In this document: positions 27,674 to 36,186 of the stretch, piece after piece
Position numbering within the stretch: position 1 is the stretch's first letter
Layout: each line of letters starts with the position of its first letter
Translations under genes and position numbers: made by a program
The notes under the pieces: model-generated
What the model was told of the DNA's origin: nothing
Seen by the model: only the letters and a program-made list of their open reading frames with translations
The model's database searches: none
DNA from: an uncultured Clostridia bacterium
GTDB taxonomy: Bacteria; Bacillota; Clostridia; Christensenellales; Borkfalkiaceae
Reading direction: 5' to 3'
DNA length: 64,000 bases
Assembly (NCBI GenBank): GCA_934247225.1
Contig: CAKQJE010000001.1
Span: 124,001 to 188,000, forward strand

Positions 27674-28570
27674 ATGTCGGATTATATTTTAGGTTGCGGT
27701 TCGACCGTCGATCTCAACGAAAATCATCTTAAAGAAAGAAATATCGAAGTGCTTCCCTTTCATTTCAGATTGGGCGAAAAAGATTACGACGACGATTTCG
27801 GAAAAAGCTTAGCTTACAAAACTTTATACGCCGAAATGGCTAAGGGTGTACCCGCGAAAACGAGCCAGACCACCGCGGGCGAATACGAAGAAGCTTTCAC
27901 GCCATTTCTTGAAAAAGGACTTGATGTCGTTCACGTGACGTTGTCTTCGGGAATTTCGGGTTCGTACGAGTCCTGCCTTATAGCCAAGAAAACGCTCGAA
28001 GAAAAATTCCCGGGAAGAAAAGTTTACGTCGTCGATTCGCTTTGCGCGTCGTCGGGTTACGGTATGCTTATGGATCTTGCGGCGGACTATCGCGACGAGG
28101 GTAAAACCGCGGCGGAACTCGCGGAGTATATCGAAAAGGTGAAACACAAAATTCATCACTTGTTCTATTCTATGGACTTATCCGCGTACGTGCGCGGCGG
28201 AAGGGTTTCCGCGGCGGCGGGAATTCTGGGTTCGCTTTTAAAAATCTGCCCCCTTCTTTACGTCAGTCCCGAGGGTAAACTCGTTATAAAGAAGAAGCTC
28301 ATCGGCAAGAAAAGAGCTGTTGCCGAGCTTATCAATGAAATGCTTAAAAATGCCGACAACGGCGAAAACTACGACGGACCTTGCTATTTGTGCAATTCGG
28401 ATTGCATAGAAGACGCGAAATATACCCTTGCGGAAGTCGAAAAAGCATTCCCGAAACTTAAAGGAAAGTGCAAAATTTTCGATATCGGCGCGACGATTGG
28501 CTGTCACACGGGAACGGGTACGGTCGCGGTATTCTTCCTCGGAACGCCGAGAAACGAAATGAAAAACTAA
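27674..28570 (+). CDS. DegV-family fatty-acid-binding protein (copy 1)
   Basis: DegV proteins bind fatty acids; some (FakB) present them to the kinase FakA, and a fakA homologue lies at 47.6 kb. The 298-residue protein shows CGSTVDL near the N-terminus, TSQTTAGEY near 73, the ligand-contacting VTLSSGISGSY near 92, VDSLCAS near 122 and RGGRVSAAAG near 175. GGAGAG precedes the ATG. It is followed after 22 bases by a paralogue. A FakB role is inference. Confidence 0.9.
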   Translation: MSDYILGCGSTVDLNENHLKERNIEVLPFHFRLGEKDYDDDFGKSLAYKTLYAEMAKGVPAKTSQTTAGEYEEAFTPFLEKGLDVVHVTLSSGISGSYESCLIAKKTLEEKFPGRKVYVVDSLCASSGYGMLMDLAADYRDEGKTAAELAEYIEKVKHKIHHLFYSMDLSAYVRGGRVSAAAGILGSLLKICPLLYVSPEGKLVIKKKLIGKKRAVAELINEMLKNADNGENYDGPCYLCNSDCIEDAKYTLAEVEKAFPKLKGKCKIFDIGATIGCHTGTGTVAVFFLGTPRNEMKN

Positions 28571-28592
28571 GAATAATAAAAAGGACTTACTG

Positions 28593-29474
28593 ATGAATAA
28601 ATTTGCGGTAACTTGCGGTTCTACAGCCGATTTCACGGAGGAACGCGCAAGGGAAAGAGAAATTGCCGTTTTGCCGTTCAGATTTCGCATAAACGAAGAA
28701 GATTATATCGACGATTTCGGCAAAAACATATCTAACAAAGATTTTTACGATAAACTTTCGAAAGGCGCGAACGTTAAAACGAGCAGCGTGAACGTCGGCG
28801 AATACGTTGAATTTTTCGAGCCTTATCTCAAGGACGGAATCGACGTTATCCACATAACGTTGTCGTCCGGGCTTTCGGGTTCGTACGATTATTGCCTTTC
28901 GGCTAAAAAAGAACTCGAAGAAAAATATCCCGAAAGAAAGATTTACGTCATCGATTCGCTTTGCGGGTCTATGGGTTACGGAATGCTCGTCGAGGACGCG
29001 GCGGATCTGAGAGATCAGGGTAAAAGCGCGGCGGAAACGACGGAGATTATCGAAAACAAACGTTTAAACATTCGCGCGCTTTATTTCACAGCCGACCTCA
29101 CGGCGTTTATAAAAGGCGGAAGACTTTCCGCGGCGGCGGGCTTTATCGGAAACATACTCAAAATCGTGCCGCTGCTCGGCGTAACGAAAGAGGGCAGGCT
29201 CGAAGTCAAAAAGAAACTTATCGGAAAGAGAAGAGCGGTTGCCGAGCTTGTTTCGGAAATGGCTAAGGACACTTTGAACGGAAACGATTACGACGGGCGT
29301 TGCATCGTCGGGAACGCGGACTGCGAAGAGGACGCCGCGATTGTCGTTTCGGAGATAGAAAAAGCTTTCCCGAAGCTTAAAGGAAAGTGCGTCGTTTCGG
29401 AAATAGGACCCGTTATGGGTTGTCATTGCGGGAAAGGTACGATAGCCGTGTTTTTCGAAGGCAAGGCGAGATAA
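28593..29474 (+). CDS. DegV-family fatty-acid-binding protein (copy 2)
   Basis: This 293-residue paralogue of the gene just upstream has the same blocks: CGSTADF at the start, KTSSVNVGEY near 70, ITLSSGLSGSY near 89, IDSLCGS near 119 and KGGRLSAAAG near 172. Tandem DegV copies with different pockets may sort saturated and unsaturated fatty acids, as different FakB proteins do (family knowledge applied by inference). The gene's last five codons and stop are repeated twice more downstream. Confidence 0.9.
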   Translation: MNKFAVTCGSTADFTEERAREREIAVLPFRFRINEEDYIDDFGKNISNKDFYDKLSKGANVKTSSVNVGEYVEFFEPYLKDGIDVIHITLSSGLSGSYDYCLSAKKELEEKYPERKIYVIDSLCGSMGYGMLVEDAADLRDQGKSAAETTEIIENKRLNIRALYFTADLTAFIKGGRLSAAAGFIGNILKIVPLLGVTKEGRLEVKKKLIGKRRAVAELVSEMAKDTLNGNDYDGRCIVGNADCEEDAAIVVSEIEKAFPKLKGKCVVSEIGPVMGCHCGKGTIAVFFEGKAR

Positions 29475-29531
29475 ATTTCCGACGGCAAGGCGAGATAAAT
29501 TCCCGACGGCAAGGCGAGATAAATTCCCGAC
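29460..29531 (+). repeat. 24-base tandem repeat across the DegV2 stop codon
   Basis: Three units (29460-29483, 29484-29507, 29508-29531) start GGCAAGGCGAGATAAATT and end CCGAC, with one base difference. The first unit is the natural gene end (Gly-Lys-Ala-Arg-stop); the next two repeat it in the same frame. A partial fourth unit follows. Confidence 0.9.
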
Positions 29532-29583
29532 GGCGATAAGTAACGAATATAAAACGTAATAAAACAAACATAAATTATATAAG

Positions 29584-29643
29584 TCGGCGGCTTATCTTTA
29601 AGGACTAAGTTCTTTAAGGACCAAGTCGCCGATATTTTTTTGT
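29584..29643 (+). terminator. Terminator of the DegV operon
   Basis: TCGGCGGCTT (29584-29593) pairs with AAGTCGCCGA (29623-29632), one pair imperfect, with a second CTTTAAG dyad inside the loop. The outer stem is followed by TATTTTTTTG. Confidence 0.65.
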
Positions 29644-29768
29644 TGTAAATGCTTTTGACTGGCTTTTCCGAAAAAATCCCGAGTTCGGCTGAGCCGAAAA
29701 ATGCGAAATTTAATACAAATTTTCACATAGACTTTTTCGGCTTGAAAACACCGTAAACAAGCAAATTC

Positions 29769-29860
29769 TGTTGATAACTTTTTCTACAATGTGGATAACC
29801 CCCCTGTTTTGCCGAAAGTTATCCACAGTTATCCACAAAAACGTATGTTTGTGTGGATTC
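29769..29860. other. Cluster of DnaA-box-like sequences
   Basis: Two exact TTATCCACA boxes (29819-29827 and 29829-29837), an exact TGTGGATAA on the opposite strand (29790-29798), and near matches TGTTGATAA (29769-29777) and TGTGGATTC (29852-29860) lie within 92 bases. AT-rich sequence flanks them. This resembles part of an origin of replication or a DnaA-titrating/regulatory site. No dnaA or dnaN gene is in the window. Confidence 0.6.
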
Positions 29861-30158
29861 GAAAAAAGTCGAAAATCAGCGGTTAAATCGAAGGAAACGG
29901 CAATATATGGCAAAGGCTTTTTGCCGTCAAGCGTTTATGACCCCTTTTTCGAAAAAAAATTTATTTGTACTTTCATTCGCATTTTTATAGAATTTTTTCA
30001 TCGGTGCAACCTTTGGATATTGCCGATAGAGAGCCTGATATTGCCCGAGAAAAGCGTAAATATAGCCGTCACCTTCTCCAAGAGGACAAGTTGAGAAATG
30101 AAATATCGGAATCCTTCGCCATCTGGCGAAGCCGACGGAGAGAATTTAAACATAAAAA
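29861..30158. other. Non-coding stretch after the DnaA-box cluster
   Basis: Small open frames here have no ribosome binding site and low-complexity content. A short hairpin CTTCGCC/GGCGAAG lies at about 30114-30131. No known RNA family was recognised. Confidence 0.3.
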
Positions 30159-30203
30159 TAAAAGACCGCATACTTCTTGAAGTATTGCAGTCTTTTGGTT
30201 TTT
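30159..30203. terminator. Two-way terminator
   Basis: AAAGACCGCATACTTC pairs with GAAGTATTGCAGTCTTT (one bulge or mismatch), with T-rich flanks on both strands. It ends the - strand gene at 30225. Confidence 0.75.
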
Positions 30204-30224
30204 TATATCTAATAACCCGCGATG

Positions 30225-30566
30225 TCATTCAGGGCGCTTTTTCCACGTTTTAAGACAGTAAGCGACAAGAACGTTTTTTTCGTCGCGATGACAGTACCCG
30301 AGAACAAGAAATTTATAATTTTTAAGTTCGCAAAGTACCGAGTCGGGGAACGTCGAGAGAACGGCGCATCTGCGTTTTAAGCGGTTTTCGAAAATTTCGG
30401 TTTCGTGTTTTTCGTCGAAGTTGCCCGCCGCATAGTATTTTTCAGCCGATTTCAAAAATCTTTTCAGCGTGTCGGCGTATGCTTTTTGATAGCGTTTTTC
30501 GGAAAAAGAACCGCAGATAGGCTTTGTTTCGCTTACAAAATCCAGTTTTTCGTAGTCAATGTTCAT
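30225..30566 (-). CDS. Hypothetical protein, 113 aa
   Basis: A small soluble protein with no membrane segment or recognised motif. It is rich in Lys, Glu, Phe and Tyr, has four Cys (18, 68, 79 and 92) and one more near the C-terminus, and has a predicted helical middle. A good AAAGGAGGAATT ribosome binding site precedes the ATG, and a terminator follows, so it is a real gene. It is divergent from the double-HTH regulator, which may control it (inference). Confidence 0.6.
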   Translation of the reverse strand: MNIDYEKLDFVSETKPICGSFSEKRYQKAYADTLKRFLKSAEKYYAAGNFDEKHETEIFENRLKRRCAVLSTFPDSVLCELKNYKFLVLGYCHRDEKNVLVAYCLKTWKKRPE

Positions 30567-30783
30567 TGTGAATTCCTCCTTTGTTTTTTGTTTTGTTTAT
30601 CCGAAAACGGGCATTTCCGTTTTTTTCTTGTTTTATGCTTTTTTTTTTGACAGTTTTTACATTAAAATTTCCTTTTATCGTTAGGTAAACTAAACGTATC
30701 GTTCATAGTAAAGCCTTAAACAAAATTATATTATTTATAGGTGAAGATTAAGAATTATACAGTTTGTCGATAATGGAGGTCGT

Positions 30784-31233
30784 ATGCCTGTTTCCGAAGC
30801 CTTTAAAAAGAGAATAAACTACTTAGCGGACGAGACTTACCTGACTAAAACCGAATTGAGACTGAAAATAGGCGTCAGCAATTCGTCGTTCTTTTCGGCA
30901 ACCGCATACGGGATCGTGCCGACAACCAGAATTCTTGTTAAAATCGCGGATTATTTCGAAGTGTCGGTCGATTATCTTCTCGGAAAAACTTCCGAAAACG
31001 ATTTTATCAAAACCGATTCGAACGCCACTTTTCATGAGCGTTTTATCGAGCTGTGCACCGAAAAGAAAGCTTCTTTTTACAAGGTCGGACACGATTGCGG
31101 TATTGACGACAGCCTGATTTTGCATTGGCTCAAACAAAAATTCATTCCGACGATAGACACTCTGGAAATTTTATCCGATTATTTCGGCGTTTCGCCCGAT
31201 TACCTTCTCGGTCGTACCGATTTCAGGTTTTAA
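30784..31233 (+). CDS. Double-HTH (XRE-type) regulator
   Basis: This 149-residue protein is made of two successive HTH_3/Cro-like domains. Each ends in the family signature: ADYFEVSVDYLLGKT at about 57-71 and SDYFGVSPDYLLGRT at about 130-144. The first helix-turn-helix (LTKTELRLKIGVSNSSF) is intact; the second (FYKVGHDCGIDDSLI) is diverged. It looks like an internal duplication, allowing a single chain to bind a two-site operator. GGAGG precedes the ATG. Its target is unknown; the divergent hypothetical gene is the closest candidate. Confidence 0.8.
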   Translation: MPVSEAFKKRINYLADETYLTKTELRLKIGVSNSSFFSATAYGIVPTTRILVKIADYFEVSVDYLLGKTSENDFIKTDSNATFHERFIELCTEKKASFYKVGHDCGIDDSLILHWLKQKFIPTIDTLEILSDYFGVSPDYLLGRTDFRF

Positions 31234-31662
31234 TCTGTCGGCTTTTCATAACGATTATGTAGTGTCCGCGCTTCGCGGCGTTTTTATCCTGTTATTTTTG
31301 TCCTGTATCGCACGTGTTGCGTTTTTGTCGCGGCGAGCGAGGTTTACATAAAACCTCGCTCGCCGCGAATTTATTCAAGTAAAAATAATTTTATTTTTTG
31401 TAAAAAGCACAATTTAAATCCGATAACGATTTATATAAAAACCGATTACGATTTATACAAATATTTTATCACGAATGTTAGGTGAAGTAAATCGATTAAA
31501 CGCCTAACGATACGGAGTATTTCGTCGAAAAACGTCTGAGAACGTCGAAAACAGTCGATATGAAATCGAACGGTAAAAAGTTGAGCGAAAAAAAGACGAA
31601 AAACGAGTTGAAAACCGTCGATACGAAATCGGGGCGATATAAAGCAAGCAAAAAACATAAAA
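31234..31662. other. Non-coding stretch with hairpins and degenerate repeats
   Basis: It holds a small CCGCG/CGCGG hairpin with a T run (31268-31285, probable terminator of the HTH gene). A perfect 18-bp hairpin follows (31328-31345 with 31351-31368) without a T tail. Then comes a degenerate repeat region at 31520-31635 in which GTCGAAAACAGTCGATATGAAATCG-like text recurs 63 bases later. No gene was recognised. Confidence 0.5.
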
Positions 31663-31707
31663 ACAAAGCGGCGTTCGGCAGGTTTTTCCTGCCGAACGCC
31701 GCTTTGT
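31663..31707 (-). terminator. Terminator of tyrS
   Basis: A perfect 20-bp stem (31663-31682 with 31688-31707, containing GCGGCGTTCGGCAGG). On the - strand TTTTATGTTTTTT follows. Confidence 0.9.
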
Positions 31708-31772
31708 TGTAACAAGTAAAATATGAAAACAAATAAGAAGTAATCGGTGCTTTAAAATTTATTTATTTCCGA

Positions 31773-32978
31773 TTATAAAACAACGTTGATATGAACTTTT
31801 TTGCCTTTATGCAGGATAAAGCTGCCTTTGGCTTTGACTTCGGGGGAAAGCGCAAGGTCGTTTACGGTGAGCTTGACGTCGTCAATCGAAACGCCGCCGC
31901 CTTCGATAAGTCTTCTCGCTTCGCCCTTGGATTTCGCAACGCCCGCGCCGACCATTATGTCGAGAACATTATCCGCGTCGCCTGCATTGTAAGAGGGCAT
32001 ATCTTCCGCGTTGCCGCCGAACGCCGCTTTTGCCTGCTTTCTTGCCTGTTCGGCTTTTTCTTCGCCGTGAACGAGCTTTGTTACCTCGTAAGCAAGTCTT
32101 TCTTTCGCCGCGTTCATTCTTTCGTCGTTATACTTGGTGAGTTCGGCGATTTCGTCCATATCCATAAAGGTCAAAAGACGCATACACTCCGCAACTTTGC
32201 AGTCTTCCACGTTTCTGAAATACTGATAGAAATCGTAGACGGAGCATTTGTTTTCGTCGAGCCAGAGCGCGCCTTTCTGCGTTTTGCCCATTTTCTTTCC
32301 TTCGCTGTTTAAAAGGAGAGTGCAGGTTAAGCAGTAAGCGTCCTTCTGTTCCTTTCTGCGGATAAGGTCCACGCCGGCGAGCATATTCGACCACTGGTCA
32401 TCGCCGCCCACCTCGAGCGAGCAGCCGTATTTTTGGTTGAGATGCAAAAAGTCGTAACCCTGCATCAACATATAGTTAAATTCAAAGAAGGTAAGCCCCT
32501 TTTCCATTCTCTGTTTGAAGCATTCCGCCGTGAGCATTTTGTTTACGGAAAAATATACGCCGATATCGCGGAGGAATTCGATGTAATTGAGGTCTAAAAG
32601 CCAATCTGCGTTGTTTGCGATTATCGCGCCGTTTTCGCCCTCGAAGTTAATAAAACGCGACATTTGCTTTTTGAAACATTCGATATTGTGGTCGATAGTC
32701 TCTCTCGTCATCATCTGACGCATATCCGATCTGCCCGAGGGGTCGCCTATCATACCCGTTCCGCCGCCGAAAAGCGCGATGGGGCGATGACCGTATCTCT
32801 GCATCCAAGCCATTGCCATAATGGGAATATAATGTCCGATATGGAGACTGTCTGCCGTCGGGTCGAATCCGACGTAAAATGTAACGCTTTCGGTTTCGAG
32901 TTTCTTTCTCAAGTCTTCGCCGTAAACGGTCTGTTTTATAAATCCGCGTTCTTCGAGAACGTCCATTACGTTTTTCAT
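31773..32978 (-). CDS. tyrS: Tyrosyl-tRNA synthetase
   Basis: TyrS charges tRNA-Tyr using ATP. The 401-residue class I enzyme has [18 protein letters not shown] at about 35-52 (HIGH motif) and the KMSKS-type KMGKTQKG near 230, plus a C-terminal S4-like RNA-binding domain with [19 protein letters not shown] precedes the ATG. The leader is too short for a T-box. It is monocistronic and divergent from the Fe-S scaffold gene. Confidence 0.97.
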   Translation of the reverse strand: MKNVMDVLEERGFIKQTVYGEDLRKKLETESVTFYVGFDPTADSLHIGHYIPIMAMAWMQRYGHRPIALFGGGTGMIGDPSGRSDMRQMMTRETIDHNIECFKKQMSRFINFEGENGAIIANNADWLLDLNYIEFLRDIGVYFSVNKMLTAECFKQRMEKGLTFFEFNYMLMQGYDFLHLNQKYGCSLEVGGDDQWSNMLAGVDLIRRKEQKDAYCLTCTLLLNSEGKKMGKTQKGALWLDENKCSVYDFYQYFRNVEDCKVAECMRLLTFMDMDEIAELTKYNDERMNAAKERLAYEVTKLVHGEEKAEQARKQAKAAFGGNAEDMPSYNAGDADNVLDIMVGAGVAKSKGEARRLIEGGGVSIDDVKLTVNDLALSPEVKAKGSFILHKGKKVHINVVL

Positions 32979-33105
32979 TGAATTGTACCTCTTTGTTTTG
33001 GTGTATAATATCCGTCCGAACGGTTTGAAGTCCGTCTTTTTCTATTCTAACATTAAAACATTATAAAAGCAAGCAAAAAAACTTAAAATAACGGTTAAAT
33101 AATAA

Positions 33106-33134
33106 TTGAAAAAATTTTCGGGATATGCTATAAT
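33106..33134 (+). promoter_or_regulatory. Promoter of the IscU-like/GGGtGRT operon
   Basis: TTGAAA (33106-33111), 17-base spacer, TATAAT (33129-33134) with an extended TGC. The 17 bases ending at the -10 box equal those of the promoter at 5061-5077. Confidence 0.8.
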
Positions 33135-33201
33135 TTAACGGAAGACGAGCCGAACGGGTTTCGGCGCGGAATATAGCGAAAAAAAATTTGGAGGAATATT
33201 T

Positions 33202-33894
33202 ATGCAATATTCAAACGAAGTAAAGGATATGGTCTGCGTAGCGAAAGGTCCCAAGCACGGACCCGCGCCTATCCCCGAAGAGGGGCTTTGGGTTGAAGCT
33301 AAGCAGATAACCGACATCAGCGGATTTACTCACGGCGTCGGTTGGTGCGCTCCTCAGCAGGGAGCCTGCAAACTTTCGCTTAACGTTAAAAAAGGCGTTA
33401 TCGAAGAAGCTTTGATCGAGACTATCGGCTGCTCGGGTATGACCCACTCCGCGGCAATGGCTTCCGAGATCCTTCCCGGAAAAACCATTCTCGAAGCTCT
33501 TAACACCGACCTTGTTTGTGACGCTATCAACACCGCTATGAGAGAACTTTTCTTACAGATAGTTTACGGACGTACTCAGTCGGCATATTCCGACGACGGA
33601 CTCGTTATCGGCGCGGGACTCGAAGACCTCGGAAAAGGACTTCGTTCGCAGGTCGGAACAATGTACGGAACAAAGGAAAAGGGTACGAGATATCTCGAAA
33701 TGGCAGAGGGCTATGTTACGAGAATGGCTCTCGACGAAGATATGCAGGTTATCGGTTACGAGTTCGTTTCGCTCGGCAAAATGACCGATTTCATTAAAAA
33801 AGGTCTCACTCCCAACGAAGCGTACGAAAAAGCCAAGGGTCACTACGGCAGATTCGAAAACGCTTACAAATATATCGATCCGAGAAAGGAATAA
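33202..33894 (+). CDS. IscU/NifU-like iron-sulfur scaffold-type protein
   Basis: This 230-residue protein contains a NifU/IscU-like core, seen as GACKLSLNVKKGVIEEALIE near 56 and ETIGCSGMTHSAAMASE near 75, with conserved Cys in both. An extended C-terminal region of about 120 residues follows. In anaerobes this gene is usually found beside a GGGtGRT-family gene, as here, 12 bases apart. A role in Fe-S or metal handling is inferred from the fold. GGAGG precedes the ATG. Confidence 0.8.
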   Translation: MQYSNEVKDMVCVAKGPKHGPAPIPEEGLWVEAKQITDISGFTHGVGWCAPQQGACKLSLNVKKGVIEEALIETIGCSGMTHSAAMASEILPGKTILEALNTDLVCDAINTAMRELFLQIVYGRTQSAYSDDGLVIGAGLEDLGKGLRSQVGTMYGTKEKGTRYLEMAEGYVTRMALDEDMQVIGYEFVSLGKMTDFIKKGLTPNEAYEKAKGHYGRFENAYKYIDPRKE

Positions 33895-33906
33895 GGAGAA
33901 GAAGAA

Positions 33907-34908
33907 ATGGCTTTATTTGAAGGATATGAAAGAAGAATTGACAAAATCAATGCTACTTTGAAAGAATACGGCATTTCTTCGGTTGAAGAATGCAAGGAAA
34001 TCTGTCTTGCAAAAGGGGTTGATTGCGACGATATCGTAAGAAGCACTCAGCCTATTTGCTTTGAAAACGCCGTCTGGGCATACACTGTCGGCGCGGCTAT
34101 CGCTATAAAGAGCGGAGCAAAAAAAGCCGCGGACGCCGCAGCCAAAATCGGTATCGGTTTGCAGTCGTTCTGCATTCCCGGTTCCGTTGCGGACAACAGA
34201 AAGGTCGGTTTAGGTCACGGAAACCTCGGCGCAATGCTCCTTTCGGACGACACCGATTGCTTCTGTTTCTTAGCAGGTCACGAGTCTTTCGCGGCGGCGG
34301 AAGGCGCAATCAAAATCGCGCTTAACGCAAACACCGTAAGAACCAAACCTTTGAGAGTTATTCTTAACGGTCTCGGAAAAGACGCGGCTATGATCATTTC
34401 GAGAATCAACGGCTTCACTTACGTCGAAACCACGTTCGATCCTTACACCGAAAAGGTAACCGTAGTTTACGAGAAACCTTATTCGGACGGACCGAGAGCA
34501 AAAGTTAAATGCTACGGTGCGGATAACGTTCCCGAAGGCGTTGCGATAATGAAACTCGAAAACGTTATGGTTTCCATTACGGGTAACTCCACGAACCCCA
34601 CGAGATTCCAGCATCCCGTTGCAGGCACTTACAAAAAGTGGTGCGTGGAAAACGGCAAGAAATATTTCTCCGTTGCATCCGGCGGCGGTACGGGCAGAAC
34701 CCTTCACCCCGACAACATGGCGGCAGGTCCTTCCTCTTACGGTATGACCGACACTATGGGAAGAATGCACTCGGACGCTCAGTTCGCAGGATCTTCTTCC
34801 GTTCCCGCTCACGTAGAGATGATGGGTCTTATCGGTATGGGTAACAACCCGATGGTAGGCGCTACCGTTGCGGTTGCCGTTGCCGTCGAAAAGGCGATGA
34901 ACAAATAA
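33907..34908 (+). CDS. GGGtGRT family protein
   Basis: This 333-residue protein carries the defining motif GGGTGRTLHPDN near residue 260, after SVAS. The family is conserved in anaerobes and has no proven function. The genomic link to an IscU-like scaffold suggests a joint enzyme or Fe-S process. The C-terminus is Gly/Met/Ala-rich (GLIGMGNNPMVGATVAVAV) and may form a buried core helix. AAGGAG precedes the ATG, and a strong terminator follows. Confidence 0.9.
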   Translation: MALFEGYERRIDKINATLKEYGISSVEECKEICLAKGVDCDDIVRSTQPICFENAVWAYTVGAAIAIKSGAKKAADAAAKIGIGLQSFCIPGSVADNRKVGLGHGNLGAMLLSDDTDCFCFLAGHESFAAAEGAIKIALNANTVRTKPLRVILNGLGKDAAMIISRINGFTYVETTFDPYTEKVTVVYEKPYSDGPRAKVKCYGADNVPEGVAIMKLENVMVSITGNSTNPTRFQHPVAGTYKKWCVENGKKYFSVASGGGTGRTLHPDNMAAGPSSYGMTDTMGRMHSDAQFAGSSSVPAHVEMMGLIGMGNNPMVGATVAVAVAVEKAMNK

Positions 34909-34930
34909 TTTAATCTTTATAAGATTTTTG

Positions 34931-34970
34931 CGCGGGGTTCGGAAAAATTTTCCGAACCCCGCGTTTATTT
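34931..34970 (+). terminator. Terminator of the GGGtGRT operon
   Basis: A 16-bp stem, CGCGGGGTTCGGAAAA with TTTTCCGAACCCCGCG, followed by TTTATTTT. Confidence 0.9.
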
Positions 34971-34980
34971 TAAACCTTTT

Positions 34981-35013
34981 ATGCGCCGCGTTTTTCAAAA
35001 AAACGCGGCGCAT
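34981..35013. other. Second hairpin after the GGGtGRT operon
   Basis: ATGCGCCGCGTTT pairs perfectly with AAACGCGGCGCAT (35001-35013). It has no T tail and its role is unknown. Confidence 0.6.
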
Positions 35014-35048
35014 AATTTACTCCGGAAAAATAAATCGTTATAAAATTC

Positions 35049-35077
35049 TTGCAAAAAAAATAAAAATATTATATAAT
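35049..35077 (+). promoter_or_regulatory. Promoter of the membrane protein gene
   Basis: TTGCAA (35049-35054), 17-base spacer, TATAAT (35072-35077). The leader is about 95 bases. Confidence 0.8.
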
Positions 35078-35177
35078 CGGATATATATCGTTATGTAATA
35101 TGACGAGCCGCTTATAAAAAAAACCGAAAAGCGTTTTAAAATATCGGTTGTGAGCAAAGCGGCGGAGGAGAGAAGTT

Positions 35178-36131
35178 TTGCGGGTAATCAACGCGTTTAA
35201 AATAGCCATAGGTAACTTCGGGCTTGTATTTAAAAATATACTTTATAAAATAATAATTTTCGCGGTCTTCGCAACGGCTGTATGGTTCACGCTCAACATA
35301 AGCTTAACGCCGTTCATCGAACAGCTCAAACCCGTTTTGCAGGATATCGCGGAAATCATAAAAGCTCTTTTAAAAGGGCAAAGCGGAGTTTCGGCTACGA
35401 ACTCTTCCAACCTTACCGCCCATTTCAACGAGTTCCTTTCATACATTTCGGCTAACGTCGGAAGTATCGTTTTAGCCGCGCTTATATGCGTTCTGATCGT
35501 TTATCTTTACAGATTTTTTGCCGGGATAAGCGACTGTACTTTAATGATTCTGGTCAACGGACATATGTCGAGTTTATCGCACAGAGGATACCTCGGAGTT
35601 ATGTTCGAAAATTTGAAGAAAATCGTCGTTTATCAACTTATAGACGCGGTTTTGGCTATCGTTTACTATGCGCTGGTCTTTGCCGTGGAATACATTCTGT
35701 TCAGATTTTTAACGCCTTATCTTACGGTTGTCGTGGTGTTTCTGGGCGTGTGTATTCTGGCGTTTTCGATAGGAATTTATTCGTCTTGTTTAAGCCAGGT
35801 TATGGCGAATATGATCGTCGGCGGGCTTGGGGTCAGACAGGCGTTTATAAAAGGACTTAACCCCGGCAAAAAATATTTTTGGAGAATGTTTTCCGCGTAT
35901 TTGTCGGTAAATCTTATATTTGTATATCTGGTTATATCGATGGGCGTGTTCACGCTCGGCGCGGGTTCCGTTCTCGTTTCGGCGTTCTTCACCCTTATGA
36001 CGGTTTGTATGAGACTTGTCGATTATTACACGATAAACGTCAAGAAATATTTCATCGATTACGACAATATAATCGTTCCCAAAGAGCTTCGCGAAAACGA
36101 CGAACAGCTTTTGAACGACGTTGAAATTTAA
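35178..36131 (+). CDS. Polytopic membrane protein of unknown function
   Basis: This 317-residue protein has about six hydrophobic helices: near 20-42, 92-115, a cluster from about 155 to 220, and 255-285. Extracytoplasmic or cytoplasmic loops lie at 50-90 and 120-150, and the tail is acidic. No enzyme or transporter motif is visible. The start is a TTG: GGAGGAG lies eight bases before it and no in-frame ATG is close. It is a single gene with its own promoter and terminator. Confidence 0.7.
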   Translation: MRVINAFKIAIGNFGLVFKNILYKIIIFAVFATAVWFTLNISLTPFIEQLKPVLQDIAEIIKALLKGQSGVSATNSSNLTAHFNEFLSYISANVGSIVLAALICVLIVYLYRFFAGISDCTLMILVNGHMSSLSHRGYLGVMFENLKKIVVYQLIDAVLAIVYYALVFAVEYILFRFLTPYLTVVVVFLGVCILAFSIGIYSSCLSQVMANMIVGGLGVRQAFIKGLNPGKKYFWRMFSAYLSVNLIFVYLVISMGVFTLGAGSVLVSAFFTLMTVCMRLVDYYTINVKKYFIDYDNIIVPKELRENDEQLLNDVEI

Positions 36132-36145
36132 ATTCCGATCAAAAC

Positions 36146-36174
36146 AAAGGCGTCCTTGCGGGACGCCTTTTTTG
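36146..36174 (+). terminator. Intrinsic terminator
   Basis: AAAGGCGTCC pairs with GGACGCCTTT around TTGC, followed by a T run. It lies between convergent genes. Confidence 0.9.
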
Positions 36175-36186
36175 TATGGAATTTTA

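Noticed and set aside
29771..30180. Small open frames in the DnaA-box region
   Set aside because: No ribosome binding sites, overlapping frames on both strands and hairpin content; they look like chance frames.
32979..33105. T-box leader before tyrS
   Set aside because: No specifier loop or TGGN antiterminator core was found and the leader is short. The same holds for trpS and aspS.
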